A DNA stretch of 24,955 bases from the NCBI GenBank assembly GCA_028565635.1, contig JAOXYB010061278.1, positions 1-24,955 on the forward strand, written 5' to 3'. A program made the translations under genes and the position numbers. The stretch's first letter is position 1. The number at the start of each line of letters is the position of its first letter. Shown here piece after piece: positions 1 through 13,900 of this stretch. This stretch comes from Phoronis ovalis (taxonomy: Eukaryota; Phoronida; Phoronidae). The notes below the pieces were generated by a model, which was given only the letters and a program-made list of their open reading frames with translations, did no database searches and was not told the origin of the DNA.

Positions 1-398
1 AATTAGAAAATTATAATTTTCACCAATTAAAAATGGTTGGTCTGTTGTTTTCACTTTAGAATTACAAAAGTAAACTACAGATTTTTTTTTTTTTGGTGAT
101 ATAGGATCAAACACCTGCGACATAAAATAGTGAAACAGACTATACATTAGTGTGGAACAGATTGAAATACTTTATGAAAACAATTTGTTACAAAACAGTT
201 CATTATAGATAAGAAAATGTTTAATTATAAACAAACAATATATGGGTACTTGAAGAAGATATTGTTGAGCATTTATTACTATTTTATATTTGCCATACTC
301 ATAACAAGGAGTCCATGTATTTCAAGCAAAATATGTAACTTACGTTTCATAAATAAATGGAATGTTCTACTTGTTTTATTCAATTTTTCGTACTAATT

Positions 399-570
399 GA
401 TTATGCATTCACTTGATGGAGCCACCTATCCCCCAACACAAACATTCTCAGCATGCTGCTTTTTATGAATAAAACACAGAGAACAACATCCTTTTTTATT
501 CACAAAATTCAGCAAGCTGGAAATGTTTGGGTTCATGACCAGTGGCTCCATCAAGTGTATGTAAATAATC
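399..570. repeat. Imperfect foldback element in the gene's 3' flank
   Basis: Arms 399-474 and 493-570 are inverted copies. CACTTGATGGAGCCAC at 410-425 pairs exactly with GTGGCTCCATCAAGTG at 542-557. After a diverged block of about 10 bases, pairing resumes over ACAAACATT, AGCATGCTG and TTTATGAATAAAA with few mismatches. The loop is about 18 bases. It may be a small MITE; no target duplication was seen. ORFs on both strands here are by-products of the inverted repeat. Confidence 0.7.
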
Positions 571-1452
571 TGTTTAAACGATCCAAATTGCTTGACTGCC
601 AAGTAATAATTTGTATACGAAATTACCAGGGAGAGCGACATATAGTGTGTTAATTAAAATATATACAGCATGCCCTAATGACATGCAATTTGTGAGTAGA
701 TTTTTTTTCTTCAAATTCATGCCTAAATCTATTCATAGAAATATAATGCTGCATACTATAAGCCCCTAATCTAAAGTAATATAAATATTTAGTGTAAACT
801 TATTTACATATCACATAGTTCAAAATTCTTGAGCAAAACGCAGCAAGAAATGTAAATATTATATACATTTCATTCCATAACCTTAAAACAAAACGAAACA
901 AAGCACTTATATATATTTTTTACAGAAATGAAACTACATTAATATCTTTCACTTCAAGCTCAACATATGGTAACATACAAACCAACTTCACAGTAAGAGC
1001 CCAGACCAAATGTATAACTGTCAAACTAAAACTTCCATTTTATTACTGACTTCTTCTTGTCAGATACTATTGTATGATTCATTACGTTTTCGAACAATAA
1101 CTGACTGTCATGCATACCCTACTATAAAAATTATACCTCAAAGATGCCTTCCCTTCTTTCACCATATGTATTTATGTATATACATTATTATTACCATAGC
1201 GATGTATATATTATCTTGCTGTCATTTCAACTATTAATAGATATTTATGCAAAATTGACTTGTGCAAATTCGTTATATCAGCAAAGTAAATGGTAAAAGT
1301 GTAATTTTGGTGGAACTACTAAGACTGGAGCCATCTATAGGATAATGGCATAATTAATATAAAACTTACTGAGCTGCAAACCTGAAGGTAAAATTTAGCA
1401 TTTGTGGGCAGCAGTTAGTTATAGACCATTTGTTATGTTGAAAGACAGTTAT

Positions 1453-1495
1453 TTTAATAACTGCATGATTAGAGAGTTTGGGAGCCCCCTTTAAT
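1453..1495 (-). terminator. Candidate poly(A) signals of the LRR gene
   Basis: Minus-strand ATTAAA occurs at 1495-1490 and 1458-1453, about 130-170 bases beyond the stop codon. The nearest perfect AATAAA is at 1044-1039, nearly 600 bases beyond. In DNA this AT-rich such hexamers are common, so the true 3' end cannot be fixed. Confidence 0.25.
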
Positions 1496-1623
1496 ATAGT
1501 AGACAAATACAAATACAAAGTAATGTACTTCTAAAATACAATGAAAATTTTAAAACTGTTCAGCAGAAATTACATACTTGAGATAGAGGCCATTAGTGAC
1601 CAACAGTACACTTATTACCATCA

Positions 1624-4600
1624 TCAATAACGAAGAATATCGACTTTGCTGTCTGTTGGTGTTAAAGCCTCCAAGTGTTCTGCATGTATTTCTGCTAATT
1701 GTCTTTCGTATCCATGTAAACAGTCATCAAGCTTTCCTATGCATTTCTCACAAATGACATCTGGTGGCAATTTGGGTTCATATGGTCGTTTGTGCTGACT
1801 AAGCGTTCTTGGTCGAAGATTTGCATTGGCTGGTAAATACCAACTGGTAAGAAGGAAAAACAAAATCGTTATGCTAAAAATTTAACAGATTTTTATGAAA
1901 TTTATGTGGTCTTCTATGTTATATCAGGTGTTAGCATGTTCTGAGAGGAGAGGAATGATGCTGCGGTAGTTTAAGCTGTCAAAATACAACCAATCCCACA
2001 ATCCCATTTTATGAAAGAATTATACAAATGCATGGAGAATTGCATGATTATATATACATTTACGACAGCTGAATTGTGAGAACAATCAAGGATGTGAGCA
2101 TTGGCACCACTTATTGCATGCATCACTCACTCAATCCACTTCATCACGAGGGGACATAAGATTGGTTTGAATTCATTTGACACAATCACAAAAATAAAGC
2201 ATCCTGCTGTGCAACTGATCAACTTAAAGACTGGCAGTTGGTATTATTACAATTTAACCAACCACATGAACTCTGGAGTCAATTTAGGTCATTTTCAGTC
2301 AACTATCAATGAACTATGTCACCAAAACTAGCTGTTGAAGAAATATAGTATAAACAACAGTATTTTATCAGCTTAATTAGAATTGCAAGCACCATGTATT
2401 GTGTCACATTTAGAGGATCAGTGTTTTCTGATCATATCCTACATAGTTGTTGACATGTACTGAATTCAGCTTGCAAAACAATAATATCTTTGAACTCCAA
2501 AAATTACATGCTGAATTTTGGCTTGCTTACAAGTACATTATTGTACAGTGCGGCTTGGAACCACAGTCAATGTTTTGGTGAGACACAGTAAGCTGACAAG
2601 TTTCAACATGTTAGCCAAAGTTAATGTGGGGTGGGAATAAAGCAGAGCTTCTTACGTGCATGCAATCTGGCTAACTTCAAATAGATATGGTATGAACACA
2701 TATGCTACAACAAGTTTTGTAGGGATTATTTATAATGAGTGTGATTAATGTGTCAGTTATTAACTCAAGCAGAGCCAGGGAGGATAACAAGTCCAGTTAG
2801 AAAGCATTTAGGAGCAAATAAAGTAAAATTTATTACAAGCAACAAAAGTTAAAAGAATAATAACCTCTGGTTCACTACAATGCAAAAGGTGACTTTAAAT
2901 GTTGCAATTTCTTGATCAAAAAGAGCATAACTTTCTTTTTCAAAAAAAAATCAGTATGTTGTAACAATTTCGCACCAATTGCATCACCGTGTCATATTAT
3001 ATTACATGTTACAGTGTCGCAAATAAAAAATAAAGTGTGCATCAACTGAAGGCAAAAGCACCCATAACCATGAGACAGGAGAAAGTCAAATCAAAGGGCG
3101 CAATGAATTAATAATAAATAGAAATATACATGAACTCAACAGTGAATGTACTTTACAAAGCAATATAAGTGACAATGCATTTAGTAACAAGCACATTGTT
3201 TAATTACAATTTAAAATTATAAAATTAAAATAAGAGCTTAATTTATCAAATGCAAAAAGATAATGTTAGTGCCCAAGCAAGTACTAAATGAATTAAAACT
3301 ATGCAAATAACTACAGCTGTTGCCAATCATCCAAATACTCCATTTAGGTATTAGCTTGGGTATTATTTTTGAGTACTAGTCACAAGATTCATCAGGAGGT
3401 ATAGAGCAGTATTTTAAACATAGAAATCAAATAGATTTTTTGTGTAATTTGAGCTTCACTTTTCAACATTTTTAGTATACACTTGGTCTAAAATTTTAAT
3501 CCACAGAAGCATAATTACACCCAATAAAATTATTGAAAACATCCCCTCAGGGCATGATCCCACCTGTATATTATACCCCATGAATTCTCAGACCCTAGAC
3601 TACACAATGATGTATTTGAGTTATATCTATTTTTAGGTACAAGTCTACTATCGTCACATGCATAACTAGACAAAGATACATTAGAATGACATCTTGGGAG
3701 CATTCCTAACCTTCTTACTCCTCCAGTGGAATATGCTGAGTTTGCTGGATATTTTTCTTTTACAGTTGATACTTCCAACTCAGGAGAAGTGACGCTTAAA
3801 ATATTATGGAAACTACGCCTATCTATCCCTGCAGCTACAACAGATAACAACATGGAATCGATATACTTATTGCTTTTCATTGCACCCATCCTCAATATGC
3901 CTAAGAATTGCAGTTTTAAAAAAGACTAACATATTATAGCAGAGCACTATAACCAGTGCAAACATTTGTTACATACATTTCTTGATCTCACCAAATTGTA
4001 ATTTTGTTCTAGAATTAACTTCAAACTACAAACAAGTTTTTTTTGTGGAATTATTTTTTTACGGCATAACAATTTTAGTCTGTTGTGTGTCAGTTGCAAG
4101 TGTTGTTCTTAATAACAATCAACATCTGTACATTTCAGTCACACAAAAATGTTAACCTGCTATAGCTTCATAGGCTAATGAGGATGGTGTTTCAATGTGA
4201 GGTATTCTTGCTCTGTGGAAACTTCGAACAGCACCTTAGGAGAAAATTGAATAATTCACAAGTTTTATACAACAATATATATAAGATATGGAAATAGTAT
4301 TACATCCTGTTCTCATAAAACTAATTTTAACCACCTACGCCATACTTCTAGTGAACAGATATATTACTTTTGACTAAATACCAGAAATCTGAAGCAATAA
4401 CCTTGTAAACACTACATCATGCATAGTATAATAATATTCTGTATAAATGGAGTGGTATGTAAAATACACCTGGCCTTGTTTTCAACGAGTGCAAAAACAA
4501 ATCTGAATCATTTACTAAATAAATATTATTGGTCGTTTTGTTTTAAATACAAAACCCAAAAATCAACGATCTTGCATTTTTAATGACATATGCTGATCAC

Positions 4601-4945
4601 CAATTTTCATGTTATGTGATATAAACAAACACAGCTATAGGGTTTTTAACCATCTTGTGAAGACCTGCATATCAATATATTATGTTTTGTTTAGATCCTG
4701 TTTTTTTTCCTGTAATTCTTTTGCATTCATTTTCAAAATCGTTCGGTATAACTCACCACCTGAATATGGCCGCTCAAACCCTTCCCTTATATATCCAGGC
4801 ACAAATGCTATTGGAGGCCTTGCATTCACCTCCTGTTGATGCAAGTTTCTTCCTGCACCAAGCCACTGAGTGGCATTTTGTGATGGCACAGGGTGCTGGT
4901 TCTCTGGGGTCACTGATCGCTGGGGTGGTGGTGTTTTGGGTCGTC
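1624..4945 (-). CDS. Exons 28-31: C-terminal region with stop codon (residues about 973-1246)
   Basis: Exons 4945-4757, 4234-4157, 3900-3564 and 1843-1624. Exon 28 is proline/glutamine rich (RPKTPPPQRSVTPENQ) and then more ordered (ARPPIAFVPGYIREGF). Exon 30 has a helix-like start (KSNKYIDSMLLSVVAAGIDR) followed by Ser-rich sequence. Exon 31 encodes a C-terminus with one CxxC pair (CEKC), a helix HGYERQLAEIHAEHLEAL, and ends VDILRY. The favoured exon 30/31 join uses donor GTGGGA (3563) and acceptor CTTACCAG (1844), giving NSWGIIYSWYLPANANLRP. A second in-frame solution with donor GTATAA and acceptor TTTACCAG would drop a few residues. The intron between is 1720 nt, among the longer ones of the gene. 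Confidence 0.85.
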
Positions 4946-7900
4946 CTAGAAATAATAATAAAAGCAATTTAAAAAAGAGAAATAATTTTATATTATACTG
5001 CTTACCTAAAATTGTCTATAATAAATGTATTGCAATGTTTTCCTTAAATACACCAATCATTATATTGTTTCTAATAGACATCACCTGACAGCTCAAATGA
5101 ACAGTAAACATCCACTCTCCAATAAATGTCATAAGTCGGCCATTACAAAGTATTAAATATTTCTTCCAATTAGGACCTTTTTGAATCATTATGATTAAAA
5201 TATCATATTTTTTGCATGAAAATTTAGTAAGTCATTAAACTCTGTGCAGAAGTCAAATATCTGAGAAATTATGGAGTTCTAGCAAATATTGTTACTACAT
5301 GTAGATGGACACACAAGTCAGCTAATTTTTTCAACATCATTTAGCACATTTAAAATTCTATATTTAAAATCTATATCCGAATTAAATTTCCTAAAACATA
5401 AAAGTTGAAATAAAAATATTGCAGAACACTGCAAAATATGATATTTTATTAAAAGTTGAAAGTGTGAAAACTATAGCAAAAGATAAATAAATGAAAAAAT
5501 AAAATCCATAAAGCATATAAAACTTAAAAAATCAGTGGTATTACAATTAAAAAGCACAGGTTTTGCTTTGGAATTTTTTTTCCTGCAAGCCAGGGTTGCA
5601 TATTCTCTGGGATATGTTTTGGCATCTTCATCTTTAGAAATGTCAAGAGCCAACATGACAGTCTACTATTAATACTAATGCCTTATGTACTTTAGATGTA
5701 TATTCTTGCATTTCCATAAATATGCAGAATAATCTGAGACCTAACTGCTGATGTAGGGTTTTAAAAATTGCAGAAAATAGGAGCAAGGCCTTTTAGAAAA
5801 TATTGCAAAAGGGAAAATATTATAATAACATATTCTGGTTATTAAATGTTTTCACTTTTGTTTAGAACAGTTGTGTGGCTTTGTTGAAGAAATTTGAATA
5901 GAAGAGACATGTTAAACTAAGGCATCCCATGAGGGACATCCCCTTTTCCACAAAAGCATAGAGCAAATCTCTTGGTCTACCTACTTCAAATGATTTTTGT
6001 CTTTTCACTGAACAATTTAATACAGAAACTGCCATTGGGGTATCAGGATCTAGGAGCTAACAGAATTAAAGTTACATTCACCAACAAAGTCACACATAAG
6101 TAAAATAGTGGGTGATAGGCAGTGTAATGATACAGTTGACAGGACAACATGCAGAAGCAGTATCTTGCTATCATTTGAAGCCATCCAGTGAAGGTATAAC
6201 AAGGTACAAATAAGGTATAACAAGGTACAAATAAGGTATAACAAGGTACAAATAAGGTATAACAAGGTACAAATAAGGTATAAAATGTCATTTTCCAACA
6301 CCAGGAATACTGTTGAGTGTCTCACCTGGTGTTTCCTCTGATTTTTGAATAGTCTGCTCTTTAGCTGCTAAATAGTCAACAAACATACATGTCATGCTTC
6401 TAACATCTAGTATTTAAGATAAGCATGTTTACACTGCACTATTATAAACTATGTCACAGAACATTATTTACATAATCAAATGGATAAAGTTCGATCAATC
6501 ATGCAAGTCATGGGTAATGTCTCCTCAAGAGTTATACCATCATCTTAGTTTATTTATTTATGCAATATTGCTCTTCTTGCTAACTTCTAGTAAATTTTTG
6601 TCCAATAATGTTACAATCTTGAATGTTTTTAAAATGAACTAGCATTACATAATAATAGTTGCAAGACGATTCTGGAATGAAACCATGCGTCTTTAGTATA
6701 ACACTAAAACTACAAATGTTCTACTTTTAACACACACAATATACATCCTTCATAGAATTCAGGATTGCAGTTCCTTGTTTACCTTGCTGTTCAGCAGTTG
6801 TTCGTTTCCACGCCTCCGTTCTCTGTTTTTGATACATTGTAATATCATCCTCTGTTCTGGGGCTTCTATGACTGTTCTGGTCAATTATAAATCTATATGC
6901 TTCTACAGCAGTCACTGGACGTGGAGGTTTTGAAACAAATCCAACCCTTTAAATGAACACAAATGATAAGCGAAACACTGAACACACTCAAAGAAAATGT
7001 CTACAAAAACCAGAGCTTCCTTTTGGTACTTATGGATGATAAGTATATGGACATACTATACAGATCAATGGTTCAGTGTGTTGATAATGCTTTTAATACT
7101 TCCTGACAAATTGAATACTTCAACAGTACACTGCTGTACACGTACTCTAATGAACTCAGGAATACTAGCTTTACTAGGTTTTATTTCAGGCATTTTATTT
7201 TATTTTGCTTTTTTGTCTTTAAAGTATTTGTCAATTTAATTTAGTTTAATTTTTTTATAAAATTATTTAATACTTTAAACTGATGTACATGTACATATAT
7301 GCAGATATTGTTAAGACTGTAAGTAAAACTAAAAACTTATGAAGTGTCTGTAACAACATACGTATTGTCATCGGTTATTTTTATCCTACAAGTTATAACT
7401 CTTATTGCCAGTACATAACCTTATTTTTATTATGCTTTACATATTCATACTTTACCTAGGTGAACCTCTTAACAATTTAGGATTACGCTGACTTTGTCTA
7501 GCTATCATATGATGTTCAAATCCATGTGGAGAGTTAGGAGGTGGAATGTGAATGTTTTTTGTTGATAATAATTCTGTCCGTGTTGACTCTACCACATCCT
7601 CCTGCATATCATCTGGTAGTCGTATCACTACAGGATTTGCTGCTTGTTTTTCGGAATCTGGGGTACTGGTTCGTGAAGCCATTTTTACATTTCCTGAATA
7701 TTTACTGTTCAAAGACTGAGGTCGGGAATCTTGGGATGTGTTACAAGTAGCTTTAGTTGTTGTAGGTCCAAATATTTCAGAATGAAGATCGTGTAGCTCA
7801 GTTTCATCACCAGATAATAAACTTGCACGATCGTCTTCAACAGCTAGTGTATCAGTATGAGTTTTCTTCCTGTAATGCAAATCAGTTTTTACAGTAATTA

Positions 7901-10900
7901 TTACATACTGGACGTATAATTGCTGACTGATAAACCAGTGGGTTCAAATCATAGCATAACCACTGGCCCGGGGAAGATCTTGCATAAATGTATCAATAAA
8001 ATAATTAACATTGTAAAATCTGGAAGAAATAACAAAAAGAAATACAGTATAGTATTGCTATAATTATACAAAAAATTGTTTGTCAATGATTTAGTATCAA
8101 TAATTTCTTGACAAATCTTAACTTAGAAAGCACAATTTAGTCCCAACTCGTCCAGAGAGGCTTTCAGGTAACTTATTAATCATTATGATAAATAAAAGTA
8201 TACCTAACTGTTTCACTTTTACTTATTTAGTCACACTTGCCATAAAGAAACTTACCCTTTAGCAGAGGATGGTTCTTCTATGCTTGATGACTCAGCAGGT
8301 TTTGTTAGTGACCCTGACGATGGTGTCACTCTCTACAAAACAAAAGAAGAAATATTAGTATTATAATAATAGAACTGTACCAAAATGTTCCATATATGCT
8401 CACAATCACAACGGTACCTTACAAAACTCAAGTATGGTTACTGACCTGTCAAGCTTAAATTTAACCTATTGAGCAAAAACTAAAAAACCTGGAAATATAT
8501 CAAAGTTTTCCTAAATTCTTCATCATACAGTGCTTGTGACAGTGCCATATATTCTTTAGTTTCATAAACAAACTTAAATTCACAGATGTACGTGGCCACT
8601 ATGTTATAACACTGTGCACATAAATTTCCTGATTTTTGAATAAAATATATTAGAAACTGCAAATATTAAAATATAAATTAATTAGTTTGAATGTTTTAAA
8701 CTATTGTCTAGAAGCCTTACAGACCAAACTTATGTTGTTATTACTCTGCCCAAACATTTTAAAATGCAATCACATGGTGGAGTAATCTACATGTAGTTGC
8801 TGTTCAATTCTGTTCTTATAAAATTATATACAACTAGGACTAAGCAACAAAAACTAATTTAATTAAACTTTCTGTACCAAGCCTGTGTTTGCCATTTGTC
8901 CAGTAACATTCCTAACAGCACTTCTTATGCTGTCATACAGGGGACTATCAAGTGTTATACCTTCCAGTTGACTTTCATTTGTCTATAAAGTAATAAAATA
9001 AATATTAAGCAAGCATAAAACTTCATTCAGTTCTGGCAAACATTCAAAACATAACTACACATTTCACCACATGCAAAACAACAATTAGTAAGAGTAAAAA
9101 TTTACAAATAAGTCTTTCAATGCTGTACGTTGTTTTATATATCTCACAGTAGCTTCAAAGCAATGTGGTATTTTCTGAACACTAGATGTCACTAGTTACA
9201 GAGTACTCTGTGCTCTTGTTTATAGTTGCTGCAGTTCGACAGTTGAATTTCATGCCCTGTATTCAGTGATGCGTATACACTGTATGATCATAGACCAATT
9301 TGTAGCTGTTGCAAGCTAATTTGATTCAGTTTTTGAAAACATATTTTTTTATTGGTTACTTAATTTTATGAGAAATAATATTTACCCATACTTCATCAGT
9401 AGACAGCATCACAATTTGACAATACTTTCTTTATATATAAAAATGTACTTAGCAACAGAAAAGATGTTAGGGAAACAAAAAGACAACAAGTGTCAATGAA
9501 GTTAATGGTCACAAATCACTTCTAACTAAATAACAAGTTATTTTACTTAATATTAAAAATCCTAAAAACAATAGTCCAAAATCGGATACCAATTAAAGTC
9601 GTGAGTACATTCAATTACCTGGTGATGCACTTTTGTTTTAGTCTTTTTTTCAGGAAGTTTGAAAGTTACCTAGTTAGACATAGATAAATGTGGCAGGTGG
9701 CAGAGATCAGAAATGACAGGAATGCAAGTCTATAGTAATATTTAAGAGCAGTGATAAGTTAAGAGATTTGAAAAAAAAGCTGGATATAAAACTGTTTCCT
9801 TACAGTGCAAACAAAAATTGTGGTAAGACACAATGAAATTAGAAACAGTTAGATAGCAAATTTTTTATATTCACTTATAAAGATAAAATTTCTGAAACCA
9901 AAACACCATGTTCTGTATCTGCTATTTGGAACAAACCTTGGACCTTTTCCGTCTTGTTTTAGAGAATAGTTGATCTTCAGATTCTGTCAGTTGCTGTTGT
10001 TCATTTTTATTAGATCCGGTTGCCAGTAGAACGGAGCCAGTTAACACATTTTTATTTAGTTCCATCTTTATATCAAGCTTCTCACAAAGTAGACTGGACA
10101 TCGGACGAGGAAATTCTTTCGTCTAAGCAAAAAAAATAGGGGACACCTTTATAGCAAACCAAAACATTTCATGTTAAGTTAATTCAGCATATAGAGGAAA
10201 ACTGATATTAGTTGGATCACATTTTATTTTTACTGAAAGTAAATAAAGAGGGTGAAGATTTTTTTCTCTAAAAACTAAACATGGAAGCTAATAGAGATAT
10301 CTAAATGTGTTGAGTTTTGTATTAATTTTATTGATCATAATGATTTCAGTCAGTTACAGAACAAATCTTTGGATATAATGGAACACATTTAAGTGGGTCT
10401 CAACTAAAATAACCTGTAAATATCCTTGGTGTGAATAAGGCATGTACTGGACATATTTTAAGAAAACATTTTCGTGAATATTCTAATTTAATCTAAGATG
10501 TACAGTGAGCCTACATTTCCTTTTTTGTCAGTAAGAACATCATTCTCGTTAGGACCTATCTTCTTCTTGGTATTTGTTGGAGTACCGAGAGACACCTGTG
10601 CCTGTTCAAATGTTATCCTGCAAAAGCAAAAAAAAAAATTCATCGTTCTTCAAACTCTACTTACTGCTCCACAATCTACGATATATTTTTTCAGATCCTA
10701 AGATCTAAAGACATGCTGAACACCAAAAAGAAACTTTCTAAAAAGTTAATTTCAAATGCATGGTGACACTCATTCTTGATACTTCTTTATCAATGTCTGT
10801 GGCTACTACCTGTCCCCAATAGATCCCTTTGGTCTCCAGTAGTGACCAGGTTCATCCCATACAGCATCTCCCATGTCCACATATACAAAATGGTCTTCAA

Positions 10901-13900
10901 TATGTTTTCCTGTATTTAGCACAGCTCCATTAGGTACTACAACATTTACAAAAGAACATAATTACATTGTTAACAAAGCATTATCTTAGTAAAAAGCAAA
11001 ATGCTTTAAACAATAAGATGTCATATTATTCCAGGTAAAATCTTCCCTTTCTACAATTAATATATCTGAGATCACTTCATAACAAAATATAACAATCACG
11101 TTTTATTATATATTATTGTCATTTCATGCATAATGCACAACTTACCAGCCACACGTCTAAAAGTAAAAACAATCTTATACTCTTCTGTTGGTAATACAGT
11201 CTACTCAAAAAATTATTGCTGGTGATGAGAAATGGCAAACTATTTATAGTCGGGGAAACATGAGCATCTGATAAATAAAACTTTACTTTATGAATCATCT
11301 GAGCATGACGAGGTACCCATAAGGGGCATTCACACCTTTTTATAGCTTTATAAGATGTTATTTTAAAAAAATTGAGTTAATTTCCTTGCAATGAGAGCAG
11401 TATCTTATTAACTCTTATAAACAGAATCTGATAATCACTGCCTCTGAATTATGTTCCTGGATCTGTTGTTCACAGGTGTGAATTCCCTTAATGGGTGCCT
11501 CATCACACTCTGATGATTCAAGAAGTAGGTAAACATTTATCGGACGCTTATGCGGCTTATGGTTCCTCGAATGTAAAACTATTTTAAAAAAGTGTCATCA
11601 AAAGTGTAAATATCCAATGGAAATTGCACAATTGAAAGTCTAACATGGCTGTAACAGCAACAAAGACCAAATATAACATCACTGTTTTGTAACTATAGAC
11701 CTAGAACAGGTTTAATTACGTACCAGGAACTATATCCATCTGTACCAGAGCTATATCATGTTCAGGAAGTGAGATTATTTTTGCTTCTTGCTGTGGTCCC
11801 AGGAGAATTCTTTCTCCTAAAACTGTCAGAAAAAAAATTGCATATTTGAGTAAATACATTTTAATTAGTGGAAAGATTGTTAAACATCATAAGTTCATCT
11901 CCATCTGATAAAACTGTCCATCTGCAATTTGATTATATATTATACAGTTTTCGCACATGTAGCACTGGATACTAAAATGTATGTTTTCATACACAGTATA
12001 TCCATTATTTCACTAAGGACAAATTTAAGTTTTAATGAAGAGTATAATAGTATCTATGTGCAACTTAATTTTAACTTACCTGGCACTCTGAATTTAACAG
12101 GTTTGGCACTAATGACACGTGGTGGACGTTTATCCGGACTTTTTCTCCCTGACGTATGAAATTCTGCTTTATACAGTGGACTGGATTGAGGCCTTCGTGG
12201 TAACGCTCGCTTTGTCTGTGAAATTAATTCATAAGATGCATATAGTAATTATGTGAAATTAAATTAAAGAACGTTTCTGATTCATAACAAAACCGATGTT
12301 TCCACTACAAAATAATATACAGTATAAGAAATTGGGAAAGGATTTTTAAATTTTATTTTCAACAGTACTTTGTCAAGCACAGACAAATAAAAAATATTTT
12401 GTAACAATATTCTTCATTAACATATTTTTGTCTAGTTTAAATTGTTTAGTGATAATTTTAATAATTTGTGTTAAGTCCTTTACTCGCAATAATGGCCTTA
12501 ATTCAATCTGGCATGAAATTCTCACGATGTTTCAAAATGATGTTTTCAAGTCTGTCTATGCTTTGTTTATGTGTCACTTGAAATGTTCAATTGTCCAATG
12601 CTTGGAATTTTTGTATATTTCATAGTACAGACACATTGGGGTTTAAGTATGGACTATTTGCATGGCCAAGCTTCTTCTCGTACAAAGTGCACAGAATATT
12701 ACAACACTAATTCAGGGCACTAGTGCCAGTTTAAGATGTAACAAATGTTACTCTTACCCCTAAAACACTGTCTGCTTGAGTAGGATGTGGTTTAATAGTG
12801 GTTCTTTTAAATAAAGTTTGAGCATGTTGTTGTACAATTCTTAAGACATACTCAGCAGCAGTTTCATACAATTTCTTTGCATCTACCTACAGAAAAAAAT
12901 ACTATTATCAGCATTATAATAATACACATAGGATAGTTATGCTTACTTAACTTTGTATGAAATAGTACAATTATACTACCTGGTATAAGAAATAAATAAA
13001 ATAATAATTGAGGTAAAAGTAAACAGACAGGAAATATATTATTATAACATTTAACTAAGTATTTCTTCAATAGTTGTGGCCAACTTCCTTTTCAATTGCA
13101 CACAGGCCACTTAGATTTTAGGAGTTTGATAGGAATAAAGAAAAACATTTGTTTGTAATATCATGTCATCTTCACTTCAGGCACAGAAATATTTCAGATA
13201 TTTAATATTTAAAGATGACACATTATTATAAAGCATTCATTACCCCTTCGTTTCTCGCTAAATCCATTACACTCACAACTTTGCGTGCACAATCATAATC
13301 ATCTGTTGCGGTAGCTAATAAATTAATCATACCTGAAATAAATAATTATTATTCAGTTAAGTAAACAAATAAAAGATTACAGTGGTACATCAAATATCAA
13401 AATAAAATGAATGTTTGGTTTCACAGATTACGAACAATGTGAACCGCCTATGAGCAGTTGTAGAGCAAAATTTACTATAATTAGTAACTAATATTAGAAT
13501 ACCCCTGATAATCAAGTTGCAGTTTACTAGTGAGCTTATTTATGTAAAAGTATCAGCACCCTTGTGACAAAATAGTCCATAATTTATTACGAGATCCAGG
13601 TTATGCTGCTGTAACATTCTCCGCGCTGCAGAGACATAGAAAACATTTCATTTACACTCACCAATATCTTTGTCAATGAATTGAAAAAATGTTGGCACAA
13701 TACATAACAACTGCACAATCTCTGAAGCCAATAAGCACCTGTAATCTTTGTACCTGCAAAAAGATAAAAGATTCCAATAAATGAATACACAGTCATAAAT
13801 ATTATAACACAAACATACAAATAGATCTGATTACTTCTTCATTATCATGATGCATGCACATGATGTAAACATGTAGATTCTAAAATTATAAAACTTAATT

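Larger units (their letters stand above)
1..1623. other. 3' UTR and downstream flank
   Basis: AT-rich DNA with no supported coding region. Apart from the foldback at 399-570 and poly(A)-like hexamers, nothing stands out. Part of it, from 1623 leftward, is presumably the LRR gene's 3' UTR. Confidence 0.6.

Noticed and set aside
453-653. Plus and minus ORFs at 426-653
   Set aside because: They are explained by the inverted repeat of the foldback and have no coding features.
5471-5656. Minus-strand ORF of 61 codons
   Set aside because: No donor in the right place, and the frame would break between exons 27 and 28.
6043-6325. Two minus-strand ORFs with repeated LICTLLY or VPCYTLF peptides
   Set aside because: They are the 21-bp tandem repeat read in two frames; the interval is intronic.
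9385-9425. Possible extra exon between exons 22 and 23
   Set aside because: The acceptor lacks a pyrimidine tract and the donor GTAAAT is weak; exons 22 and 23 already join in phase.
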